Shown: positions 18,337 through 28,170 of the stretch, piece by piece | How the letters are laid out: the number at the start of each line of letters is the position of its first letter | How positions within the stretch are numbered: the stretch's first letter is position 1 | Assembly (NCBI GenBank): GCA_013359265.1 | Contig: JABWCD010000014.1 | Span: 57,653-121,652, forward strand | Reading direction: 5' to 3' | DNA length: 64,000 nucleotides | From: Candidatus Hydrogenedentota bacterium | GTDB taxonomy: Bacteria; Hydrogenedentota; Hydrogenedentia; Hydrogenedentales; SLHB01 | Made by a program: the position numbers and the translations under genes | Notes under the pieces: generated by a model | What the model saw: the letters and a program-made list of their open reading frames with translations, nothing else | What the model was told of the DNA's origin: nothing | Database searches by the model: none

Positions 18337-20958
18337 TCAACGAACGCAGTAGATTTGGCCGTCCTGGCCGGTGACAAGTATGGAGGCGGTGCCTGAAGCG
18401 TCAGTGGCAGCGATGGCCGGGGGACCAATAGCTGCCGGGAAGGAAAGTGACCAAAGAACTGTGCCGGCGCTGTTTTTCGCATCGTGGCCGATGCTGTATA
18501 AGGTCGAGCCTGCGGATACTATTGCCTCGTCAATCCCGTCGGAATTGATGTCTGCGCTCGCCGCGCCGGTCGGAGTTTCATTCGTTGGCGGGGCGAGTTT
18601 CCAGATTACGGAACCCGTCATCGCATCGTAACAGCGAACGCCATCCGGGTATACGATGCCGATGATTTCTTCCTTGCCATTGCCATCGAAATCGCCGAAC
18701 GCAAACGTATTTGGCGACGTCCCGACGGCGTCGTGCCACAGCAAGCTTCCGTCGCGTTTGATCGCGCCGGTCATTTGACTGCCCGCCATAACGATCTCCG
18801 CGATGCCGTCGCGATCCAGATCGCGTGCGATGGAGATGCCGAAGTATACGGGGTTCGGTCCCACTTGCGGCCAAACGGTGTTCGTGAAGGTGATGTTCGC
18901 GCCGGTGTTTCCCGCGAGGGTGTATAACTGGCTTGGGTAGAACGTGGCGGGATCGTCTAAACCATCGTCGTTGAAATCCGCGAGCGCAAACGGTACTCCG
19001 CCTACGCCGCGGTTGTGCATTTCGTTCTTTTGCCGGTTGCGCCGCCAGATTTCGCGACCGTCCACACCCGACAACAATGCCGTCTCGTCGCTGTGCATCA
19101 TCGAACGCCGCACCGTAACGAGCACGTCCTGCCGTTCCCTCGAAGTGAAATGGCCCGCGCGCCACAGTATCGCGCCGCCGGAATTCCACACCGGCGGCGT
19201 TCCGGGAATCTGCGCAAAGTCGTGCGTCCACACAACATCGCCTTCGATCTCCCGGGCGACTATCCGCGCGCACCCCGCGGGACTCTGCGTCGCGTAAACC
19301 ACCTGCCGCCCGCCGTCACCACGCAAATCCGCAACAACGGGCCCAAGCGTCTGCGGCCAGCTTATGCTCTGGCCGCGGCCAGATACCCGCCAGGCCGTTT
19401 CTAATTCCTTGCCGTCAACACGGAACGCCACGATGGACTCGCCGTGCCCGCACGCGATCACATAGCGGGACTTAGACCGTTCGCAGTACGCAACGGCGAC
19501 GGGCGCTGTGGCAACCGGCGCCTTTCGCGATTCAATTACCGTCACGCTGGCGTTCGAGACTTCAAGGTGCGCGGACGGTTCGTCTGCGTAAACCGCGCGC
19601 GCCAGCGTAGCGCCAGAGTCGCCAATCGCAATCGCGTCGATATCCTCGCCGCGCGCTTCGTACACCGGTGCGAAACCGGACTCGCTCCATCGCGACATCA
19701 CAAGCGATTTCTGACGCGTCGAACCGGCTCGTCTAAAGACCGCGAACGCGCCGTCCCCGGCACTGCGCACGAGCGCAGTGCGATTCGCGAACGTTGCACC
19801 GCTGTTGATATTGAGTGAAAGCGGCTTTTCCGACATTTGCCAGCCACATGTTGCGTCTTCCCAGGCGGTGTCCCAATGCCCGTTTCGATAATCGAGAATA
19901 AACGCACCTGCCGTTTCCGGAACGCCATTGCCACTGCACCGCGTTGCGAGCAACTCCGCCGCGCCGTCGCTGTCCACGTCAACGACACCACTTAAGAACA
20001 CGTTCGTCCACTCGGCACGCACATCGCCCGTCATCCCGTCATGGACCGTAATGGCCCACGCCGCCGCGGCGCGATCGTTGTACCCGCACGCGATGATCTC
20101 TTTCTTCCCGTCGCCATCCACGTCGGTGACGCAATCGGGGTTTACGCGCAGAATTTTCCGCGGATCGGAGATGTCCAACTCGATGGGCCGCTGCCAGAGC
20201 AACGTCAGCTTCCCATCGCGAAATCCCAGCACATCGATGTGTTTCGCGAAATCCGCCATCACGACGAATTCCTGCGTTCCGTTTCCGTCGAGATCGTGCG
20301 CGCCGAAATACCCGTAGCTGCGGCCCTCGGTAAACCGGCACGCGTACTTCTGCTCACCCGTCGCTGCATCGAGAACGATCAATTGCCACCAAGGGAGGAA
20401 CGCAAGGTCCAGTTTCCCGTCCGCGTCGAAGTCGCCCGCGATCGGCAGCATCTGCACCGAATCGCCGAAGTCCTGCCTTGCTGTCTCCCACACCTGCGAC
20501 CATGCGCCGTTTTCCCACGCGAAACACGCGACTGTTCCGGTGCGGCGCACTTCGAACTTTTCCAGCCCCGGAAGGTCCGGCAGCGCGTCCGCATACGTCA
20601 CGTGCGCATCGCGCGGGATGGATTGGTCGCGTCCTGCGACATTTCCATGCGGCGGTCGCAGCCCCCAGTGGTCGGACGAGGCATAATCCGGAACCGGGGC
20701 GTTCGCCAGGGTGGGAAGTTTCACAACAGTCGTTTCGGTGGAAGGAGTGATCGCCAAATACGACTCGATACTGCCGATGCCATGTTTCCAAACAACGGTG
20801 GGCGCGGTGATATTGCCCTTCAACGGAGAATGTGCATCCAGTCCGGCATTGCGTCCGGCGCACGGCCATTCGCCGGCAAGCGGGAATTCAGCATGCGCGT
20901 GTGGTATTGACAGTAAGATTACGACGAGACGCAGGAGAGGAGAACTGCGCGCGATCAT
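18337..20958 (-). CDS. Secreted FG-GAP/VCBS repeat protein
   Basis: An 873-residue protein with an N-terminal signal peptide ending near HAHA (residue 23). Many FG-GAP/VCBS-type units are visible, each with an Asp-rich calcium loop such as DFDADGKLDL, DLDGNGTQEF, DVDGDGKKEI, DFNDDGLDD, DLDRDGIAEI, DFDGNGKEEI. These build a beta-propeller that in other proteins binds ligands or carbohydrates. ATG at 20958 overlaps the stop of the nitrilase-fold gene by four bases, so both are made together and probably act outside the cytoplasm. No catalytic motif is seen. Confidence 0.9.
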   Translation of the reverse strand: MIARSSPLLRLVVILLSIPHAHAEFPLAGEWPCAGRNAGLDAHSPLKGNITAPTVVWKHGIGSIESYLAITPSTETTVVKLPTLANAPVPDYASSDHWGLRPPHGNVAGRDQSIPRDAHVTYADALPDLPGLEKFEVRRTGTVACFAWENGAWSQVWETARQDFGDSVQMLPIAGDFDADGKLDLAFLPWWQLIVLDAATGEQKYACRFTEGRSYGYFGAHDLDGNGTQEFVVMADFAKHIDVLGFRDGKLTLLWQRPIELDISDPRKILRVNPDCVTDVDGDGKKEIIACGYNDRAAAAWAITVHDGMTGDVRAEWTNVFLSGVVDVDSDGAAELLATRCSGNGVPETAGAFILDYRNGHWDTAWEDATCGWQMSEKPLSLNINSGATFANRTALVRSAGDGAFAVFRRAGSTRQKSLVMSRWSESGFAPVYEARGEDIDAIAIGDSGATLARAVYADEPSAHLEVSNASVTVIESRKAPVATAPVAVAYCERSKSRYVIACGHGESIVAFRVDGKELETAWRVSGRGQSISWPQTLGPVVADLRGDGGRQVVYATQSPAGCARIVAREIEGDVVWTHDFAQIPGTPPVWNSGGAILWRAGHFTSRERQDVLVTVRRSMMHSDETALLSGVDGREIWRRNRQKNEMHNRGVGGVPFALADFNDDGLDDPATFYPSQLYTLAGNTGANITFTNTVWPQVGPNPVYFGISIARDLDRDGIAEIVMAGSQMTGAIKRDGSLLWHDAVGTSPNTFAFGDFDGNGKEEIIGIVYPDGVRCYDAMTGSVIWKLAPPTNETPTGAASADINSDGIDEAIVSAGSTLYSIGHDAKNSAGTVLWSLSFPAAIGPPAIAATDASGTASILVTGQDGQIYCVR

Positions 20959-21914
20959 TTCGCCGATCGCGCGACGTTTTCTTGACGCATCGCGTCGATC
21001 TTCTTCCTGCTTGCCGACTTGTAATCGCGCAGTTCGGTCATGCCGTATTCTTTAGCAAGCGCCCGGGCACTTGCGCCCGGCTTTGTCGACCGCAGGACAA
21101 ACCACTGCTCCTTGTCGAGCCATTTTTCTTGCGCGACCTCACCGGTGTGTTCTTTCAAAAGCCGATCGCGTCCGTCCATATTAAAGTTCTGGTGATAGAT
21201 TCCCCGGTCGAGATCGAGCGTGATCCGCGACACGTTGATATCGTCGCGCTTTTCGCTGAGCAGCAACTCGCCGGTGATGTCGTAGACGATGCAATCCGCC
21301 AGCAGCGTGGACGTCACGATATAGAAGTGATGGTTCAGCGCGTGCGCCTGCAACGATGATCCCGCGGAATACGCGCTTGGCCAGACCACGATTTCCGCGC
21401 CCTTGTCCGCTAACTGCTGCCATACGTCCGGGAAGTTCACGTCGAAACAAATCGCGATCCCCAGCTTGCCGAAGTCCGTGTCGAACACGGGAACGTCGGT
21501 ACCCGGCGTTACCGGAGGTTTCAGGTCGTACTCCGAGAAGTACGGGTACACCTTGTCATACATGCCCGCCACGCTACCCGCGCGATCGATCAACACCGCC
21601 GTGTTCAGCCGCGTCGTTCCCTTCATCCGATCGATTGGACAGACGACATACGTCTTATGCTCTCGCGCAACCGCCTGCATCGCCTGGATCGCAGGACCGT
21701 CTACGGCCTCCGGTTTTTCATTGCCCGTGCACGTCTCCGGCAATACAATCAGGTCCGCGCCTTTGGCTGCCTCTCGCTTTACGACATCCAGAAATTGCGC
21801 TACCGGCCTTGCGCTGAATCCAATACTCACAATGCGAACATTTCGATTACCAGTTGCTTCGACTTGAATCGCGAGCACCAAGGCGGTCAGGACACATATT
21901 GCCGTTCTCATCAT
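20955..21914 (-). CDS. Exported carbon-nitrogen hydrolase (nitrilase superfamily)
   Basis: ATG at 21914 with GGGAG about 6 bases upstream gives 319 residues and a signal peptide (MMRTAICVLTALVLAIQVEA). The nitrilase triad is visible: Glu in LIVLPETC, Lys in YDKVYP and Cys in AICFDVNFPD. Family members hydrolyse nitriles, amides or ureido compounds; export to the periplasm is uncommon for the family. It overlaps the downstream FG-GAP gene by four bases. Substrate unknown. Confidence 0.88.
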   Translation of the reverse strand: MMRTAICVLTALVLAIQVEATGNRNVRIVSIGFSARPVAQFLDVVKREAAKGADLIVLPETCTGNEKPEAVDGPAIQAMQAVAREHKTYVVCPIDRMKGTTRLNTAVLIDRAGSVAGMYDKVYPYFSEYDLKPPVTPGTDVPVFDTDFGKLGIAICFDVNFPDVWQQLADKGAEIVVWPSAYSAGSSLQAHALNHHFYIVTSTLLADCIVYDITGELLLSEKRDDINVSRITLDLDRGIYHQNFNMDGRDRLLKEHTGEVAQEKWLDKEQWFVLRSTKPGASARALAKEYGMTELRDYKSASRKKIDAMRQENVARSAK

Positions 21915-21931
21915 GTTATTCTCCCGGGCGG

Positions 21932-22168
21932 CTACTGATTGCGGAGAAGTTGATCGTAATCGCCGTGTGACCCAATCCAAATCCACGTAATTGAGTCGTT
22001 TTCAACCAACCCAACCGCACGCCACCCCTTCCCAATACGCACGGAATGTAACGGCTCATTAGCATGAATGCGTTCGAAGTGTTGACTTGGATGCATCGTA
22101 TTGGTCCACCAAGGCCTGTAGGATCTTCGCGCGAGTGTCTTCACGTCATTCGGCAGTCGTTTGAACAT
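21932..22168 (-). CDS. RelE/ParE-superfamily toxin-like protein
   Basis: A small 78-residue protein. SVRIGKGWRAVGLVENDSITWIWIGSHGDYDQLL matches the C-terminal beta-sheet of RelE-like mRNA interferases (R-V/A-V ... W-I-GSHxxYD). The N-terminal part has several Arg/Lys residues that could bind RNA. It is 17 bases downstream of the presumed antitoxin on the same strand. It stops 17 bases before the nitrilase start, so read-through into that operon is possible. Confidence 0.75.
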   Translation of the reverse strand: MFKRLPNDVKTLARRSYRPWWTNTMHPSQHFERIHANEPLHSVRIGKGWRAVGLVENDSITWIWIGSHGDYDQLLRNQ

Positions 22169-22185
22169 TGCCCGGAAGCCGTCCG

Positions 22186-22416
22186 TTAAGATCGACTTCG
22201 CAGTTCGTCTATTCCGGCTTCCCTAACCCGACCATATTGTGCGTCTTCGCGCGCTTCCTTTGTCATGCGCGACAGGACTTCCTGTGAATTCGAAAACGCA
22301 TCGTCCCAGCGCTGTTCGTCAGCCAACTCCTCCATGATCAATGCGGCAATCGCGTCCTGCTCTTCGTCAGAAATGACCTGGAGCGCTGCAATTGCTTTCT
22401 CAAGTGCTTGTGTCAT
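22186..22416 (-). CDS. Presumed antitoxin of the RelE-like toxin
   Basis: A 76-residue acidic alpha-helical protein with ATG at 22416 and GGAGA about 8 bases upstream. SDEEQDAIAALIMEELADEQRWDDAF is typical of short antitoxins that occur upstream of RelE-like genes. No DNA-binding motif could be identified with confidence. Function inferred from the arrangement. Confidence 0.7.
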   Translation of the reverse strand: MTQALEKAIAALQVISDEEQDAIAALIMEELADEQRWDDAFSNSQEVLSRMTKEAREDAQYGRVREAGIDELRSRS

Positions 22417-22473
22417 GGATTAAGTCTCCAGCAGATGCTGTAATTATAGCGCCTTCTTTCACCGAAAAGTGAT

Positions 22474-23892
22474 CTAGACTTGATAATACATGTCCATAAA
22501 GCTCTTCAGCAGATCGTGCACGACTGCCCGATCCGGGACCGTCGCCGCCATGCCGTAGATTGGCGCCATGCCGCCTTCGGGATTCGGGTGTGCCTTCACG
22601 TGCGCGACGGCGTCCTTCAGATCCCGAATGAACCGTTCGGCGACTCCCGGCTGCGCGTGACGCAGCGTGGGGCTGACGTGGATGCCCGGCGGGAACTGAA
22701 GTCCCGTGAGCGCCCAGCCCTTTGCGGACATCGCATCGAGCAGTTCGTAAGAGTTAATTTGATCCGAACCAAAGGCGAACACCCCGACCGATTCGCCGAA
22801 GAGCTGCAGTTCAGGAATCAAACGCACCCCCGCCTTCATCACATCGACCGCATCCAGGATGGATTTCGTCGCGTTGAGGTAACCGTCTTCGCCCATGGTC
22901 ACTAGCGCCGCCCAACACGCCGCGCTCAACCCGCCCGGCCGGCTGCCCGCGAACGTGGGGGAGTGGTAGAGGCCGCCGGGCCAATCCGACGTCGTGAAGT
23001 ACTGGTGCCGGCGCAATTCCGCGTTGCGATACAGCACCACCGACGTGCCTTTTGCGGCGTACCCGTACTTGTGCGTGTCGCACGTCATCGACGTGACACC
23101 CGGCACACGAAAATCGAACGGCGGTACCGGATGCCCCAACTTCTCCGCCCACGGCAGCAGGAACCCGCCGAGGCAGGAATCGGTATGAAAACCGATGCCA
23201 CGCTCACGTGCCAGTTCGGCCAATTGTTCAATCGGATCGATCGTCCCGTACGGAAAATTTGGAGCGGAGCCGATCATGACCACGGTATTCTTCGTGATCG
23301 CTGCTTCGGCGGCTTTCACATCCGCGCGGAACGCCGCATCGAGCGGATACTTCGCCTGCTTGATCCCAAAATACTGCGCTGCTTTGTCGAAGGCGGGATG
23401 CGCCGACACGGGAATTACCATCTCTGGTTCGGTGATATCCTTTGTCGCGCGGCCCCAATCGCGGTAGGTCTTCATCGCGAGCATAATGCTCTCGGTCCCG
23501 CCGGATGACACGCACCCGCACACACCGCCCTCGCTCCCAACGGGCGCGCCCGTTGCCTCGCCGTTGAGCATGTGCGCGACCATCGACACGATTTCCGCTT
23601 CGTACTTGAACGCGCTCGGCCAGATGTCCGCGTGCAATTGGTTTGCCTGCGAATTCAGCGCGTACACCTTGTTAAGGAATTCAATGTGTTCTTGCCCGCC
23701 GTGATACACCGAGCCGGACGCGTACCCCTCGCGCCAGCGCTTCTCCTCGAGCCCCGCAATCGTTTCCATTTCCTGTAGCACATCCGCGCGGCTCACCCCC
23801 GCCGCCGGCAACTTCGCATGACTGCTAAACTTCCCGCGATACGGGTGCAGCGCTTGTTCCAGATCGAGCGGGCCGTGCCCATTGTCCGACAT
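22474..23892 (-). CDS. PLP-dependent lyase/decarboxylase, sphingosine-1-phosphate-lyase-like
   Basis: A 472-residue fold-type I PLP enzyme of the group II decarboxylase family. SSGGTESIMLAMK binds the cofactor phosphate, HTDSCLGGFLLPW carries the Asp that pairs with the pyridine nitrogen, and Lys275 in CDTHKYGYAAKG should form the Schiff base. The HKYGYAAKGTSV context is closer to sphingosine-1-phosphate lyase than to glutamate decarboxylase. If so it would split a long-chain base phosphate into an aldehyde and phosphoethanolamine. Unlike the eukaryotic enzyme it has no N-terminal membrane helix. A wax ester synthase/DGAT lies nearby, but no operon links them. Confidence 0.85.
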   Translation of the reverse strand: MSDNGHGPLDLEQALHPYRGKFSSHAKLPAAGVSRADVLQEMETIAGLEEKRWREGYASGSVYHGGQEHIEFLNKVYALNSQANQLHADIWPSAFKYEAEIVSMVAHMLNGEATGAPVGSEGGVCGCVSSGGTESIMLAMKTYRDWGRATKDITEPEMVIPVSAHPAFDKAAQYFGIKQAKYPLDAAFRADVKAAEAAITKNTVVMIGSAPNFPYGTIDPIEQLAELARERGIGFHTDSCLGGFLLPWAEKLGHPVPPFDFRVPGVTSMTCDTHKYGYAAKGTSVVLYRNAELRRHQYFTTSDWPGGLYHSPTFAGSRPGGLSAACWAALVTMGEDGYLNATKSILDAVDVMKAGVRLIPELQLFGESVGVFAFGSDQINSYELLDAMSAKGWALTGLQFPPGIHVSPTLRHAQPGVAERFIRDLKDAVAHVKAHPNPEGGMAPIYGMAATVPDRAVVHDLLKSFMDMYYQV

Positions 23893-23954
23893 CTATTAAC
23901 TCCTCTCGCGATTCGCAGCAGAGCGGATTATCCGCGTACTGCCGGTTGCTTGCC

Positions 23955-24605
23955 CTACTTTTGGCTATTCTGCAGGATGGGTCCATATCTCACTGCGATT
24001 ACTTTGCCCGTCGTCGCCGAAACAGTAATTTCGACATTGGCCATATTTGACGGGTCGTGTGTATTGTCTTGTGTCGAGACTCGCCACGAACGGCCCGTCG
24101 ACAAATCCTCCAATTTCAGTTCGTACTCAACGCGCGATGTAGACAGGCCATAATACCGCAGGACGGGTTCGGCCGCCGCCCACGCCGTGGCCTCCGGCAC
24201 GTCCTCATCTACTTCGGCTGCAAACCCAGGCGGACCATGAAAAGGGTCGCCTGTAATGAATGCAGTCACCATCCCGTCCGATTCTCGTGCTTTTATTGCG
24301 CTCCCCCGCAATACCGGAAGGCTGGTCGGTTCCCAATAGATAGATGCTTCCGGCAAAGCAAGCGAGGGCGAACCACGGCGTCTTATGGAGACACTCGACT
24401 CCGTTGGTAACTTGTGACCCAGCGCGGCAAAGAATCTTTGAAGACCTTCGCGTTGTGCCGAAGTCGGCGCGATCAAATCTTCAGGGTTCGGTGGGTAGCA
24501 TTCTGGGGGATGTCCGCACCCGCAATAGCACATGGCCACGATGAAGATTGCGCGCGCGCCATTGGCCCACTCATGTTTGTGCGAACTATTTGTGTTGAAC
24601 GCCAT
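23955..24605 (-). CDS. Hypothetical lipoprotein
   Basis: I do not recognise this family. ATG at 24605 gives about 216 residues and an N-terminus MAFNTNSSHKHEWANGARA followed by a hydrophobic run ending in Cys-rich MCYCGCGHPPEC, consistent with a lipoprotein signal. The C-terminal half (DLSTGRSWRVSTQDN ... VEITVSATTGKVIAVRYG) resembles a PepSY-like beta-alpha unit. The gene start lies 20 bases inside the end of the FGGY kinase gene. Confidence 0.6.
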   Translation of the reverse strand: MAFNTNSSHKHEWANGARAIFIVAMCYCGCGHPPECYPPNPEDLIAPTSAQREGLQRFFAALGHKLPTESSVSIRRRGSPSLALPEASIYWEPTSLPVLRGSAIKARESDGMVTAFITGDPFHGPPGFAAEVDEDVPEATAWAAAEPVLRYYGLSTSRVEYELKLEDLSTGRSWRVSTQDNTHDPSNMANVEITVSATTGKVIAVRYGPILQNSQK

Positions 24606-26163
24606 TGATCCGCCGAAACATACTTTTGTTCCCGCCATAGAATGACTCAAACTCCTTAAACATACGTCCATATACTAAGCGGTTTTCGTTGCAGGGCAAG
24701 TACGTTTTTTGCACTTGAACGGCGGCAGATACTTCCTCGAATGTAATGTATTTCAGCGCCATCGCCGCGAGCAGCGCGGCCCCGCGCACATTCGCCTGGC
24801 GCGGTTCCTCGATTTGGCGGATCGGTCTGTCCAACACGTCCGCCATGATCTGACACCACGTGCCCGACTGCGCGCCGCCACCGATGAAACTGAGCGACTC
24901 GAAGCGCCGCCCGATGAACTTCTCGACGTGCGGCAACAGCCACCGCAAATTGTACGACACCCCTTCCATCACCGCCCGACAGAAATGCGCGCGCGTCGTC
25001 TTCAGCGTCTGGTTCACGAATGCGCTGCGCGTGTAATGGTCGTCCACCGGCGTCATCGCGCCCGTAAGAAATGGCGTGAACATCAGCCCGTCGCTTCCCG
25101 GCGGAACGGTCTTCGCCAGATCGTTCATTTGCTCGAAGGCATCCGCCGGCGCCTCGCCAGGCGCGAAGAGAACATTGTCCTTCAGCCACTTAAAACATTC
25201 TCCGCCGGTGCCCTGCTGCGCCATCACGATATTGCGCCCGGGGATTGCCGCCGGCACCGTCGTCAGCATGTGGAAGATATCGAGTTTCTTCCACGGCACA
25301 TGGCACGCGAGCCACGATGTGGTTCCCACGTACACGTGCCCTTCGTAATCGCGCACCGCGCCGGAGCCGATGGTGCACGAGTGATTGTCGCCCGTTCCGA
25401 CTATCACCTGCACATCGGTGTGCAGTCCCAATTCATTCGCAGCGCGCTCGGTCAAATTGCCCAACACCGTCAAGGGCGGCACGAGGTCCGCCAACTTCTC
25501 GCGGTCGATGCCTGCCATCTTCATCAATCCGTCGTGATAGAGAAGCCTGTTCGCGTCGCGCATGTCTGCCACCCACAGCGCAAACACCCCGCCGTAACAC
25601 GCAGCGAACCTGCCGGTAAGCCGGTGCGTGAAAAAGTCCATCGGTTCGAGCAGTTTGTGCGCTGCCCGATACACGTCGGGCCGGTCGTTTTTCAGAAACA
25701 ACACGTGCGCGAGCGAATCATTTCCCGAATCCTGCGGCATTCCGCCCGTAATCCGGAGCCAGCGCCACAACTTTACCGGACCACATCCCGCAATCTTGAT
25801 TGGGCTGTCCCTCAGCGCCTTGCAATACTTCGCGCCGCGCGTGTCCATCCAGCAGATCGCGTTCGAGACCGGCTCGCCGTCCTTGTCCACCGGCACGGTC
25901 AGCGACCACTGCGTCGTCACACTCGCGGCTACGATATCCTCGCGCGGCACTTCGCTTCGCTCCAAAATCCTCCGCGTCGCGCGCACCGCGGAATTCCACC
26001 ACTCGTTGGCGTCCTGCTCCGCGCCGCCGTCCGGCGTGAACGTGATCGCAAGGTCCTCCGTCTCGTGCGCAACGATTTCCCCGCGCGTGGACACCAGCGC
26101 GATCTTCGGCCCGCCCGTACCCAGGTCGATGGCAAGCACGAATTTTGTAGCGGAATTCGACAT
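24586..26163 (-). CDS. FGGY-family carbohydrate kinase (xylulokinase-like)
   Basis: 525 residues. AIDLGTGGPKIALVS at the N-terminus is the phosphate-1 motif of the actin-like ATPase fold, the middle has TQWSLTVPVDKDG and CWMDTRGAKY, and FIGGGAQSGTWCQIMADVLDRPI is the C-terminal FGGY signature. Members phosphorylate sugars such as xylulose, glycerol or ribulose; the sugar cannot be assigned. ATG at 26163; it is divergent from the wax ester synthase gene with a 168-base gap between them. Confidence 0.9.
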   Translation of the reverse strand: MSNSATKFVLAIDLGTGGPKIALVSTRGEIVAHETEDLAITFTPDGGAEQDANEWWNSAVRATRRILERSEVPREDIVAASVTTQWSLTVPVDKDGEPVSNAICWMDTRGAKYCKALRDSPIKIAGCGPVKLWRWLRITGGMPQDSGNDSLAHVLFLKNDRPDVYRAAHKLLEPMDFFTHRLTGRFAACYGGVFALWVADMRDANRLLYHDGLMKMAGIDREKLADLVPPLTVLGNLTERAANELGLHTDVQVIVGTGDNHSCTIGSGAVRDYEGHVYVGTTSWLACHVPWKKLDIFHMLTTVPAAIPGRNIVMAQQGTGGECFKWLKDNVLFAPGEAPADAFEQMNDLAKTVPPGSDGLMFTPFLTGAMTPVDDHYTRSAFVNQTLKTTRAHFCRAVMEGVSYNLRWLLPHVEKFIGRRFESLSFIGGGAQSGTWCQIMADVLDRPIRQIEEPRQANVRGAALLAAMALKYITFEEVSAAVQVQKTYLPCNENRLVYGRMFKEFESFYGGNKSMFRRINGVQHK

Positions 26164-26331
26164 GCTTCAGTTCACCCCTCGTCGGCGCATTGTACGTATC
26201 CCCACTGCGCTTGTCAGCCCGCGATGGCCTCTACGTGTAGACGGTTTACGTCCACACAAGTATTCAACTTGCAACTTTTCCCGATTCGTTCTACCCTGAT
26301 TATGTCTACGGGCCAACTTGGGGGACCCACA

Positions 26332-27795
26332 ATGGCCCACACGAAACTGCCGCGCCGTTTCAGCGCGCTCGACGCGATCTTCATTGACATCGAATCCCCC
26401 GTCGCGCCGATGCATATTGGGAGCGTCTGTATCTACGACGGACGCATCTCGCTCGCGCGCTTTGTGAAGCACGTCGCGTCCCGCCTGCACCTGCTCCCGC
26501 GCTACCGGCAGGTTATGGTTCCGACTCCGCTGCACCTCGGCTATCCGACCTGGCGCGCCGATCCGGACTTCGACATTTTCCGGCACATCTTCGAGGTCAC
26601 TGCGCCGGCGCAATGCACGGTATCGCAACTGAGTGCCTTGTCCGGGCGCATCCTTGGCAAGATGCTCGACCGCGACAAGCCGCTGTGGGAACTCTATCTC
26701 GTCAACGGGCTCGAGGGCGGCCGCTCCGCCATCATTTCAAAAGTGCATCACTGCCTCGCCGATGGGATAACCGGCGTCGAGCTAGGCGCTGTCATGCACG
26801 ACCACCGACGCAAGCCGATAGACGTTCCCGTCACCGACAACCGTCCGCGTCGAAATGACGTTTCGGCCCGTCCCATCCTCGACGCGCTCTGGGACACCGC
26901 TGTCGAAGAAGTGACTCGTTGGACGGAAGCCAAGCAAGGCGCGGCAAAGTTCCTCGAATCGTTGTCGTTCGACACCACCCTCACCACATGGAAAGAGGTC
27001 TTGGGTGTCGTCCGCACCTTCTCGTTGCCTATCGATCGGATGCCGTTCAACGCCCACCGCCTCTCCGGCAGGAAGCGCCTCGCGTGGTGCGAACACTCCT
27101 TTGCGGAAGTCCGCGCGGTCCGCGCGGCGCTTGGCGGCACGGTCAACGACGTCATGCTCACCGTCGTCGGCTTGGCTGTCCGCCGCTACCTGAAGGCGCA
27201 CGGCGTCCGCCCCGACCGCAAGACGCTCCGCGTCATGGTTCCCGTCAGTCTCCGTCACGAACACGAGCGCGGCCAGATGGGCAACCGAGTCTCGATGCTG
27301 CCCGTGCAAATCCCGCTCGGGATCGACGACCCCATCGAACTGTTTGAACGCGTCCACGCGCACACGACGCGCCTGAAGGAAATACACATCGCCCACGCGC
27401 TGCATGGCGCCCTTCGCGCCATTCAGGCCGGTCCAATGCTCCAGTCCGCGGTGGGCCGCCTCACGCGCATGCCTGCTGTTTCGACGTTGCTCACTACGTT
27501 CTCCGGCTTCCCGGCGATCAACACCGTTGTCACGAATGTACCTGGCCCCCAAATCCCTCTGTACCTCCTTGGCCGCCGCATGACGGCCTACTATCCGTAC
27601 CTTCCTGTCGCGCCCGAGGTCAGCGTCACCTTCGGCATCCTCACCTACAACCAGACCCTCGCGGTGTCCGTGATTGCCGATGCCGCGGCGATGCCCGACA
27701 TCGCGCGCATGCGCCGCCACCTCGAAACGGCGTACGGCGCACTCCGCACCGCCGCAGGCGTCCCCGAGCGCCCTCACGTGCCCGTGCACTTGTGA
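26332..27795 (+). CDS. Wax ester synthase/diacylglycerol acyltransferase (WS/DGAT)
   Basis: ATG at 26332, preceded by GGGGG, gives 487 residues; an in-frame ATG at 26302 is possible, and the much longer upstream open frame is antisense to the kinase. KVHHCLADGITGVEL contains the catalytic HHxxxDG motif. SALDAIFIDIE at the N-terminus and NTVVTNVPGPQIPLYLLG near the C-terminus are further WS/DGAT signatures. It esterifies fatty acyl-CoA to fatty alcohols or diacylglycerol for neutral-lipid storage at the membrane. Confidence 0.95.
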   Translation: MAHTKLPRRFSALDAIFIDIESPVAPMHIGSVCIYDGRISLARFVKHVASRLHLLPRYRQVMVPTPLHLGYPTWRADPDFDIFRHIFEVTAPAQCTVSQLSALSGRILGKMLDRDKPLWELYLVNGLEGGRSAIISKVHHCLADGITGVELGAVMHDHRRKPIDVPVTDNRPRRNDVSARPILDALWDTAVEEVTRWTEAKQGAAKFLESLSFDTTLTTWKEVLGVVRTFSLPIDRMPFNAHRLSGRKRLAWCEHSFAEVRAVRAALGGTVNDVMLTVVGLAVRRYLKAHGVRPDRKTLRVMVPVSLRHEHERGQMGNRVSMLPVQIPLGIDDPIELFERVHAHTTRLKEIHIAHALHGALRAIQAGPMLQSAVGRLTRMPAVSTLLTTFSGFPAINTVVTNVPGPQIPLYLLGRRMTAYYPYLPVAPEVSVTFGILTYNQTLAVSVIADAAAMPDIARMRRHLETAYGALRTAAGVPERPHVPVHL

Positions 27796-27834
27796 GGTGC
27801 CCTCATCTCTTAGCCCACCGCGTTGCACTCGGAA

Positions 27835-27888
27835 AGCGAGTAGCGAATAGCGAGTGGGGAACGAGGGGGAAAGTGTGAAGGTGTGAAG
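27835..27888. repeat. Short tandem repeats in an intergenic region
   Basis: Three heptamers AGCGAGT, AGCGAAT, AGCGAGT (27835-27855) are followed by two exact octamers GTGTGAAG (27873-27888). They lie in the 703-base gene-free gap 27796-28498, which also holds a foldback element and a hairpin. I see no gene in the gap. Confidence 0.6.
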
Positions 27889-28170
27889 GGAAGAAGGTGT
27901 CAAAGAAATGCGAAACGACCCCTGTTTGGTTGACAAAACAAAGGAGAAGTAAGAGTGAAATGAGGTGACAATGCGGGCAAAAGTCGGCAGTGGCAACCCC
28001 GTATGCACCGGAAGCTCTATGATGTAGACAAGTGATTCACCCTCGTTTCGCAAAAGTCGGAATCCCACCCCATTCGCGTGTCTTGTGGTCAATCCAGTGC
28101 AACACGCTGGCCTATGGAATAGGGGCACGGAAGACTCCGTCGCCGCATTGCGAACAATCACGCGACCATG

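Noticed and set aside
24709..26331. 541-codon N-terminal extension of the WS/DGAT gene
   Set aside because: It is exactly antisense to the FGGY kinase and has Arg/His-rich shadow composition; the WS/DGAT domain starts at 26332.
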